Shown piece after piece: positions 16,616-22,803 of a DNA stretch of 22,803 nt (positions within the stretch are counted from its first letter, which is position 1; the number at the start of each line of letters is the position of its first letter). Position numbers and translations under genes: made by a program. The notes under the pieces are model-generated. The model did not search any database. It saw nothing but the letters and a program-made list of their open reading frames with translations, and was not told where the DNA came from. The stretch spans positions 1 to 22,803 of the forward strand of contig DAORKJ010000062.1 in NCBI GenBank assembly GCA_035439505.1, read 5' to 3'. The stretch comes from UBA7236 sp035439505 (GTDB taxonomy: Bacteria; Bacteroidota; Bacteroidia; Chitinophagales; BACL12).

Positions 16616-18793
16616 ATGAAACACGCTTCTCAGTTTTTAAAGCCGCTCCTGTTTACCCTAGGTATAACGGCAGCAATTCAAACGGCATCAGCACAAGCAC
16701 CTGCCATCCAATGGCAGAAAACCATTGGTAGTGCAGGTTACGATTTTTTAAATTCAATTGTTCAAACTTCCGATGGAGGTTATATCATGGGAGGTTATTC
16801 CGATGGTAATTCCACAGGATACAAAAGTGAAATCAATTATGGTGGTGATGATTACTGGATTGTTAAAGTAAATGCACTCGGAAATGTGGAATGGGAAAAT
16901 ACCGTAGGCGGTGGAAATTTTGACAGATTTTATTCAGTTGAAGAAACAGCAGACGGAGGATTTATTTTAGGCGGACAATCTTTGAGTGGCGGTGGCTGGG
17001 GCGATAAATCGGAAAGTAATAAAGGGGGATATGATTATTGGATTGTCAAATTAAATTCAGACGGTATTGTGCAATGGGACAGAAGTTATGGCGGCACAGG
17101 GAATGACCAGTTGTATAATGCCCAACCAACTTCCGACGGCGGATTTATTCTTGCCGGAACCTCCGACAGCGGAATAAGTGGTGATAAAACTGAAAACAGA
17201 GTTGGTAATTCCGATTATTGGGTAATTAAAACAGATGGGAATGGCAATATTCAATGGCAAAATGATATTGGCGGAGTTATGTTCGACAATCTTTATTCTG
17301 CTCATGAAACAGCTGATGGTGGATTTATTTTAGGTGGAACATCTACCAGTGGAATAAGTGGCGATAAAACCGAAGCATTAATAGGTAGTATCGACATGTG
17401 GATTGTAAAATTAGACGCTTCAGGAACTGTAATTTGGAATAAAACAATTGGTGGAACAGGTGCAGAATACGTTTATTCTGTTATTCCAACTGCTGATGGT
17501 GGTTCAATAGCAGCAGCAATTTCCGATAGTGGTGTTTCAGGAAATAAAACTGAAGCTACCAATGGCGGAAACGATTATTGGATAGTTAAATTAGATAACA
17601 GTGGAAATATTACCTGGCAAAATTCAATAGGTGGTTCAGGAAGTGATTTGTTGTTTGTAAATGCCATCGATCAAACCAGCGAGGGTGGTTATGCTGTAGC
17701 CGGATATTCTCAAAGTTTAATTAGTGGCGATAAAACTGAAGCAAATAATGGTTCTTGGGATTATTGGATTTTAAAATTAAATAATTCCGGAAGTATTATT
17801 TGGCAATCTACAATTGGCGGAACAAGCGGCGATTATGTAAATGCTATCAGAGCAACTGCTGATGAGGGATTTATTGTTGGTGGTTATTCATATAGTAATG
17901 CAGGAGGCGATAAGGAAGAGGATGCGTATGGTGATGCAGATTATTGGGTTATGAAATTAGAAGGTACCGGATGTTATGCATTTGCAGAAACCTGTAATGG
18001 AATTGATGACGATTGTGATGCTATTGTAGATGAAGATGTTACTGAAACAATTTCAATCATAGCAACAGGACCTACTACATTTTGCCAGGGGGGAAATGTT
18101 GTATTAAATGCAACACATTCTGGAACATCTTTACAATGGAAGAAAAACGGTATAAATATTTCCGGTGCAACGGCATCTACTTATTTTGCAAGTACAACGG
18201 GTAATTATACATGTGAAACGACAAGTATATGTAATACAGCTATTTCTAACAGTATTACAGTTACTGTTAACAAAAATCCGAAAGCTTCGATAACAGCAGG
18301 AGGTCCAACTTCATTTTGTGCCGGTGGGTCAGTTACATTAACCGAAATGCCTGTAGGTGGCAGCACTTATCAATGGTATAAAGGTGCAACACCATTAGCA
18401 GGTGCAACATCTAATGTATATGTAGCAACTACAGCCGGTAATTATAAATGTCGTGTTACCAAAACTGCAACAGGTTGTTTTAAAAATTCTAATGCGATTG
18501 CGGTAAGTGTGCCTTGTAGGGAAGGGGAATTAATAGAAGAGAATAATTTATTTTCTATTTATCCGAATCCGACAAAAAATAGTTTTACAATTTCTGCAGA
18601 ATTAAATAGCAATTCAAATTCTAATCTTGTAATATATAATCAACTAGGTCAAATTATTTATTCAATAAAAATAAATAATACTGATGGAATTATAAGTGAA
18701 TTAATTCAATTTGAAAATCAACCATCAGGAATTTATTTAGTGAAAATATTCAACAACAATTTACAATTTGAACAAAAATTAATTATCCAATAG
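16616..18793 (+). CDS. Array gene 4: seven-blade propeller, MopE motif, two Ig-like domains, T9SS tail
   Basis: This 725-aa secreted paralogue lies 23 nt after gene 3, with an A-rich leader holding a nine-A run. The signal peptide is residues 1-26 (Q27). Seven blades span 31-449. The MopE-like motif (458-475) reads C-N-G-I-D-D-D-C-D-A-I-V-D-E-D. Ig-like domains lie at about 480-551 and 552-634, then the sorting domain with YPNP at 649-652. The second Ig domain is nearly identical at DNA level to that of gene 5. The tail differs: its sequence after YPNP is strikingly AT- and Asn/Ser-rich and matches no other member closely, suggesting a separately acquired sorting domain. Operon position and architecture argue for the same surface role as gene 1. 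Confidence 0.9.
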   Translation: MKHASQFLKPLLFTLGITAAIQTASAQAPAIQWQKTIGSAGYDFLNSIVQTSDGGYIMGGYSDGNSTGYKSEINYGGDDYWIVKVNALGNVEWENTVGGGNFDRFYSVEETADGGFILGGQSLSGGGWGDKSESNKGGYDYWIVKLNSDGIVQWDRSYGGTGNDQLYNAQPTSDGGFILAGTSDSGISGDKTENRVGNSDYWVIKTDGNGNIQWQNDIGGVMFDNLYSAHETADGGFILGGTSTSGISGDKTEALIGSIDMWIVKLDASGTVIWNKTIGGTGAEYVYSVIPTADGGSIAAAISDSGVSGNKTEATNGGNDYWIVKLDNSGNITWQNSIGGSGSDLLFVNAIDQTSEGGYAVAGYSQSLISGDKTEANNGSWDYWILKLNNSGSIIWQSTIGGTSGDYVNAIRATADEGFIVGGYSYSNAGGDKEEDAYGDADYWVMKLEGTGCYAFAETCNGIDDDCDAIVDEDVTETISIIATGPTTFCQGGNVVLNATHSGTSLQWKKNGINISGATASTYFASTTGNYTCETTSICNTAISNSITVTVNKNPKASITAGGPTSFCAGGSVTLTEMPVGGSTYQWYKGATPLAGATSNVYVATTAGNYKCRVTKTATGCFKNSNAIAVSVPCREGELIEENNLFSIYPNPTKNSFTISAELNSNSNSNLVIYNQLGQIIYSIKINNTDGIISELIQFENQPSGIYLVKIFNNNLQFEQKLIIQ
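16706..17962 (+). repeat. Seven tandem ~180-bp units (propeller of array gene 4)
   Basis: The units encode blades of 60, 61, 60, 60, 60, 62 and 56 aa. Blade 2 carries an extra Gly in its GGGWGDKSE loop. Blade 6 has two extra residues before QTSEGG. Confidence 0.9.
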
Positions 18794-18815
18794 GTAGATA
18801 ATTTAAATATTTCTT

Positions 18816-21023
18816 ATGAAAAATTTCATTATACAATTTTTTATCTCCTTGCTCCTCATTCCTTGCTCCTTTTCCCAAGCTCCTGCAATTGAATGGCAGA
18901 AAACCATTGGTTCAAGTTTAAGCGAAACTTTATACAGCATTGAACAAACTACTGATGGCGGATATATTTTGGGTGGCAGAAGTGCATTTGGAATTAGCGG
19001 TGATAAAACTGAAGAGGGATACGGTGGATTTGATTACTGGATCATTAAACTAGATCTAACAGGAAATATTGAATGGCAAAATGTGATTGGAGGAAGTGCT
19101 GACGACGTGCTAATCACAATTAACCAAACGAGTGATGGTGGTTATATAGCAGGCGGCTATTCCTCTTCGGGGATATCTGGCGTTAAAACAGAAATCAACT
19201 TTGGTGGACCGGATTTTTGGATTGTAAAATTGGATGCATCGGGAAATATTGTTTGGGAAAATACGATCGGAGGGAATTGGTACGATTACTATACTTGCTT
19301 GGATCAAACTGAAGATGGTGGATACCTAATTGGAGGAAGATCATTTTCTGGAATTTCAGGGGATAAAACAGAGGCCTCAATTGGTGACTTCAGCACCTAT
19401 GATTTTTGGGTATTGAAACTAAATAGTTCAGGGAACATTGAATGGCAAAATACTATTGGGGGAAGTTCTACTGACGATTTAACTTCATTGCAACAAACCT
19501 CAGATGGAGGTTATATTTTAGGTGGGTATTCAACTTCAGGAGTATCAGGTGATAAAACAGAAGCAAGCAAAGGTGCAGGTGATTATTGGGTTGTGAAATT
19601 AAATAGCTCTGGTTTTATTACCTGGCAGAATACAATCGGTGGCAGTGGTGAAGATGTTTTAATTTCTGTTAGTCAAACTAGCGATGGTGGATATATTTTA
19701 GGAGGAAGTTCATGCTCAAACATTTCTGCCGATAAATCTGAAAACAATATTACAGGTTGGTGCGAATGGAAGGATTATTGGATAATTAAATTGAACGGAT
19801 CCGGAAATATTGTTTGGGATAATACTATTGGAGGCACTGAAAATGACGAATGCGTTAGTGTCTTTCAGACAGCAGAGGGTGGTTATATCATTGGTGGATA
19901 TTCAAACAGCGGAACAAGCACTGATAAATCTGAAAATAATTTCTCAGGCGGAGAATACGGATGGGATTTTTGGATCGTGAAACTCGATTATACAGGAACA
20001 ATCATTCAATGGGAAAATACCATCGGATCTGCTGGTCCATGGCCTTATGGGGATGACTACCTTAATAGTTCTGTACAAGAAACTGCTGACGGAGGTTATA
20101 TTATTGGAGGGACATCATACGGTGGAATTTCCGGCGATAAAACAGCCGCAAACATTGGATCATTTGACTTTTGGGTTATAAAACTCTTACCTTTCTGCAC
20201 CGTAGGTGAGGCTGAATTGTGCAACCACCTCGACGATGATTGTGATGGATTAATTGATGAAGGGGAAATAACAGAAACAATAATTATTTCTCCAACTGGT
20301 TCTACATCATTTTGCACTGGGGGTTCTGTTATTTTAAATGCAACATACTCCGGTTCAACAGTACAATGGAAAAGGAATGGAATAAATATACCTGGTGCAA
20401 CTTCACCTTCTATTACGGCTTCAAAAACTGGAACCTATACTTGTGAAACATTTAGCGATTGTGATACAACATTATCGGCAGCAATAGTTGTCACTGAAAA
20501 TAAAAATCCCAATGCGACAATCTCTGCCGGAGGCCCAACAACATTTTGTGCAGGTGGCAGCGTAATATTAACCGAAGTTGCGGTTGCAGGATGTACTTAC
20601 CAATGGTATAAAGGCGCAACACCAATTGCAGGTGCAACTTCATTAACGTATACAGCAACTACCTCAGGTAATTATAAATGTCGTGTTACCAAAGCTGTTA
20701 CAGGTTGTTATAAAAATTCTAATGCGATTGCGGTGAGTGTGCCGTGTAGGGAAGGCCTGCCTGCCGGCGAGGCAGGAGATAATCTTATCGAAAATACTTT
20801 TTCGCTCTATCCAAACCCGGCCAATAATTTCATCACAATTGAAACAGATTTTTCAACTGAAAAAACAATTTATATAACAGATGCACTTGGCCAAATTGTA
20901 AAAACAATTATCACATCTGAAAATTATATCACCATCGATTTACAGGGCATCGCTTCCGGTATTTATTTTATTAAAATGGAAGATGGTATTAATTCGGTGT
21001 CGCAGAAATTTGTTAAACAATAA
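18816..21023 (+). CDS. Array gene 5: seven-blade propeller, MopE motif, two Ig-like domains, T9SS tail
   Basis: This 735-aa secreted paralogue lies 22 nt after gene 4. The signal peptide is residues 1-20 (Q21). Seven blades span 25-458, longer than the other propellers because of loop insertions in blades 3, 5, 6 and 7 (for example the Trp/Cys-rich loop TGWCEWK). The MopE-like motif (467-483) is the closest to the classical form, C-N-x-L-D-D-D-C-D-G-L-I-D-E-G. Ig-like domains lie at about 486-560 and 561-644. Between the second Ig domain and the tail, the peptide LPAGEAG (648-654) is encoded by a 21-bp palindrome that its nearest paralogue lacks. The sorting domain follows, with YPNP at 665-668. 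Expected to be surface-displayed. Confidence 0.9.
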   Translation: MKNFIIQFFISLLLIPCSFSQAPAIEWQKTIGSSLSETLYSIEQTTDGGYILGGRSAFGISGDKTEEGYGGFDYWIIKLDLTGNIEWQNVIGGSADDVLITINQTSDGGYIAGGYSSSGISGVKTEINFGGPDFWIVKLDASGNIVWENTIGGNWYDYYTCLDQTEDGGYLIGGRSFSGISGDKTEASIGDFSTYDFWVLKLNSSGNIEWQNTIGGSSTDDLTSLQQTSDGGYILGGYSTSGVSGDKTEASKGAGDYWVVKLNSSGFITWQNTIGGSGEDVLISVSQTSDGGYILGGSSCSNISADKSENNITGWCEWKDYWIIKLNGSGNIVWDNTIGGTENDECVSVFQTAEGGYIIGGYSNSGTSTDKSENNFSGGEYGWDFWIVKLDYTGTIIQWENTIGSAGPWPYGDDYLNSSVQETADGGYIIGGTSYGGISGDKTAANIGSFDFWVIKLLPFCTVGEAELCNHLDDDCDGLIDEGEITETIIISPTGSTSFCTGGSVILNATYSGSTVQWKRNGINIPGATSPSITASKTGTYTCETFSDCDTTLSAAIVVTENKNPNATISAGGPTTFCAGGSVILTEVAVAGCTYQWYKGATPIAGATSLTYTATTSGNYKCRVTKAVTGCYKNSNAIAVSVPCREGLPAGEAGDNLIENTFSLYPNPANNFITIETDFSTEKTIYITDALGQIVKTIITSENYITIDLQGIASGIYFIKMEDGINSVSQKFVKQ
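18888..20189 (+). repeat. Seven tandem units (propeller of array gene 5)
   Basis: The units encode blades of 60, 60, 63, 60, 64, 65 and 62 aa. It is the longest propeller of the array; the extra residues sit in loops and leave the strand motifs intact. Confidence 0.9.
20756..20776. repeat. In-frame palindromic repeat insertion (LPAGEAG)
   Basis: Arms CCTGCCT (20756-20762) and AGGCAGG (20770-20776) surround gccggcg. The 21 bp is G+C-rich within AT-rich coding DNA and adds seven codons read as LPAGEAG. The matching position in gene 4 runs straight from CREG to the Glu-rich linker. It resembles dispersed CCTGCC(T)GGCAGG-type palindromes that insert in frame in coding sequences of Bacteroidota. 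Confidence 0.7.
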
Positions 21024-21041
21024 AAATCCCAAATAAAAAAA

Positions 21042-22803
21042 ATGAAAAATAAAAAAAATAAATCATCCAAATTAGCAATCCTTTTAATGATGATTTGTTT
21101 AAAATCATTTGGACAGGCACCTGGTATTGAATGGCAAAATACAATTGGAGGTACAGGTGGAGATTATTTACAATCTATTAGTCAAACCACTGATGACGGG
21201 TATATAATAGGAGGATACTCTTATTCTGGTAAGAATGGCGATAAAACTGAACCAACACAAGGAAATGCTGATTATTGGGTGTTGAAACTAAATAATGCGG
21301 GGAGTATTCAGTGGCAAAATACGATTGGGGGTAATGATAATGATTTGCTTCTTGCTGTACAACAAACTTCTGATGGGGGTTATATTTTGGGTGGTTACTC
21401 TTGGTCTGGAATATCTGATGATAAAACTGAGCCAGCTATGGAATATGATTATTGGGTAGTTAAACTCAACAATAGCGGTGTAATTGAATGGCAAAATACG
21501 ATTGGTGGAATAGCATTAGATTTTTTAACATGCCTCCACCAAACAGCAGATGGTGGATATATACTTGGCGGATATGCATGGTCTGGAATTTCAGGTGATA
21601 AAACCGAAGTATCACAAGGAGGTTTTGATTATTGGGTTGTGAAATTGAACAGTTTAGGTAGTATTGAATGGCAGAACACCATTGGTGGGAACGGCTATGA
21701 TTATTTATATTCTATAAAACAAACTTCAGACGGTGGCTACATTATAGGAGGTGAGTCTAATTCTAGTATTTCTGGAGATAAAACTGAGAATATGGTAGGT
21801 GTACCTTATAACTATGATTATTGGGTTTTGAAATTAGATAATATCGGCGAAATAGAATGGCAAAACACAATAGGAGGTAGTAATAATGATTATTTACGTT
21901 GTGTTCAACAAACATTTGATGGTGGATATATTTTGGGAGGATATTCCCAATCTGGATTGAGTGGAGATAAGTCTGAAAGTTCACTGGGTAGTTATGATTA
22001 TTGGGTTGTGAAACTTAATAATAGTGGCTTAATCGAATGGCAAAATTCTTTAGGAGGAAGTAGCGAAGATTATTTGTATTCTGTTCAACAGACTGCAGAT
22101 TCTGGTTATATTTTAGGAGGGAATTCTATGTCTGGAATTTCTTTTGATAAATCTGAAATAAACTTTAATGGGGGTCAGGATTATTGGGTAGTAAAACTGA
22201 ATAACAGCGGGCTAAAAGAATGGGATAATACAATTGGGGGAGATGATATTGAAAAATTTACTGCCATACAGCAAACTACAGATGGTGGATTTATTTTAGG
22301 GGGTTCGTCATGGTCATATATTTCGGGTGATAAAACAGAACCAATAATTGGTTCTTATGATTACTGGGTGCTGAAATTAGAAGCCCCAGCCTGCGCACCT
22401 GTTCCCGAAACCTGCAACTCCCTCGACGACAACTGCAACGGCCTCATCGACGATGACATCACCGAAACAATTTCCATCACCGCAGGTGGACCAATTACAT
22501 TTTGTCAAGGCGGCAACGTGTTGCTCACTGCTACCTACTCAGGTGCAACTGTACAATGGAAAAAGAATGGCTCAAATATTCCAGGTGCAACAAGCGTAAC
22601 ATATAATGTTACAACAAAAGGAAATTATTCTTGCGTAACCACAAGCGCATGCGGTACAGCAGAATCTACTCCCATTTTCGTCAACGTAATTAAAAACCCT
22701 AACGCAAGTATTTCTGCCGGAGGCCCAACAACTTTTTGTGCCGGTGGGAGTGTGGTATTAACCGAAGTTGCGGTTGCAGGTTGTACCTATCAATGGTATA
22801 AAG
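21042..22803 (+). CDS. Array gene 6 (partial, 3' end beyond window): seven-blade propeller, MopE motif, Ig-like domains
   Basis: This frame stays open from the ATG at 21042 to the window edge (587 complete codons). It starts 18 nt after gene 5. The N-terminus is Lys/Asn-rich, then the signal peptide (1-24, Q25). Seven blades span 29-447, the most homogeneous of the array, with IEWQNTIGG exact in blades 1, 3, 4 and 5. The MopE-like motif (456-473) reads C-N-S-L-D-D-N-C-N-G-L-I-D-D-D, with Asn in place of the third Asp. The first Ig-like domain spans about 474-549; the second is cut at the edge after CTYQWYK. By analogy with genes 1, 4 and 5, about 140 residues including the T9SS tail lie beyond the window. 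The codons around the metal motif are unusually C-rich. Confidence 0.88.
   Translation, partial: MKNKKNKSSKLAILLMMICLKSFGQAPGIEWQNTIGGTGGDYLQSISQTTDDGYIIGGYSYSGKNGDKTEPTQGNADYWVLKLNNAGSIQWQNTIGGNDNDLLLAVQQTSDGGYILGGYSWSGISDDKTEPAMEYDYWVVKLNNSGVIEWQNTIGGIALDFLTCLHQTADGGYILGGYAWSGISGDKTEVSQGGFDYWVVKLNSLGSIEWQNTIGGNGYDYLYSIKQTSDGGYIIGGESNSSISGDKTENMVGVPYNYDYWVLKLDNIGEIEWQNTIGGSNNDYLRCVQQTFDGGYILGGYSQSGLSGDKSESSLGSYDYWVVKLNNSGLIEWQNSLGGSSEDYLYSVQQTADSGYILGGNSMSGISFDKSEINFNGGQDYWVVKLNNSGLKEWDNTIGGDDIEKFTAIQQTTDGGFILGGSSWSYISGDKTEPIIGSYDYWVLKLEAPACAPVPETCNSLDDNCNGLIDDDITETISITAGGPITFCQGGNVLLTATYSGATVQWKKNGSNIPGATSVTYNVTTKGNYSCVTTSACGTAESTPIFVNVIKNPNASISAGGPTTFCAGGSVVLTEVAVAGCTYQWYK
21126..22382 (+). 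repeat. Seven tandem ~180-bp units (propeller of array gene 6)
   Basis: The units encode blades of 60, 59, 60, 63, 60, 61 and 56 aa. High mutual similarity of the units suggests recent amplification or homogenisation. Confidence 0.9.

Noticed and set aside
12803..21045. Terminators or promoters between array genes
   Set aside because: Gaps of 9-23 nt hold no stem-loop with a T tract and no spaced TTTG / TAnnTTTG pair.
10742..22382. CRISPR-like or satellite repeat array
   Set aside because: The ~180-bp units are diverged in DNA, keep one reading frame and encode propeller blades.

Overview
The window looks like a chromosomal segment of a Bacteroidota bacterium (class not resolved). The reasons are secreted proteins ending in YPNP/FPNP-type sorting domains (Type IX secretion, T9SS), a TonB-dependent receptor with an N-terminal carboxypeptidase-regulatory-like domain, A-rich leaders without Shine-Dalgarno motifs, promoter candidates of the TTTG / TAnnTTTG type, and almost every signal peptide leaving Gln at the mature N-terminus. 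No tRNA, rRNA, transposase, CRISPR array or phage gene was seen.

Layout. 1-759 has no credible gene. It holds degenerate short repeats, two exact copies of a 56-bp palindromic repeat, and an intrinsic terminator for the gene to its right. From 760 to 10394 all six genes are on the minus strand, in transcription order: a TonB-dependent outer-membrane receptor, a small T9SS protein, a directly abutting DUF922-like HExxH protein, a T9SS protein with a putative GATase-like/FN3 layout, a LolA-like lipoprotein-sorting-type protein, and a 1030-aa BNR/VPS10-type propeller protein. Two clear intrinsic terminators punctuate this side.

From 10652 to the window end, transcribed divergently from the receptor, runs a tandem array of six paralogous secreted proteins (the sixth is cut by the window edge). 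Gaps between them are only 9-23 nt, so they are probably one operon of more than 12 kb. Each has a signal peptide, exactly seven repeats of about 60 aa (best read as a seven-bladed beta-propeller), one of two stalk types, and a T9SS C-terminal domain (not reached in the sixth). Stalk A is a MopE-like acidic/Cys metal-binding motif plus two Ig-like domains (genes 1, 4, 5, 6). Stalk B is one fibronectin-III-like domain (genes 2, 3).

The genes fit a cell-envelope and surface-display programme: the receptor sits in the outer membrane and most of the other products are exported or surface-attached. The most interesting part is the array: constant blade number, swapped stalks, locally near-identical DNA between neighbours that suggests gene conversion, and one palindromic element inserted in frame in gene 5. 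The ligand or function of the propellers cannot be read from the sequence.
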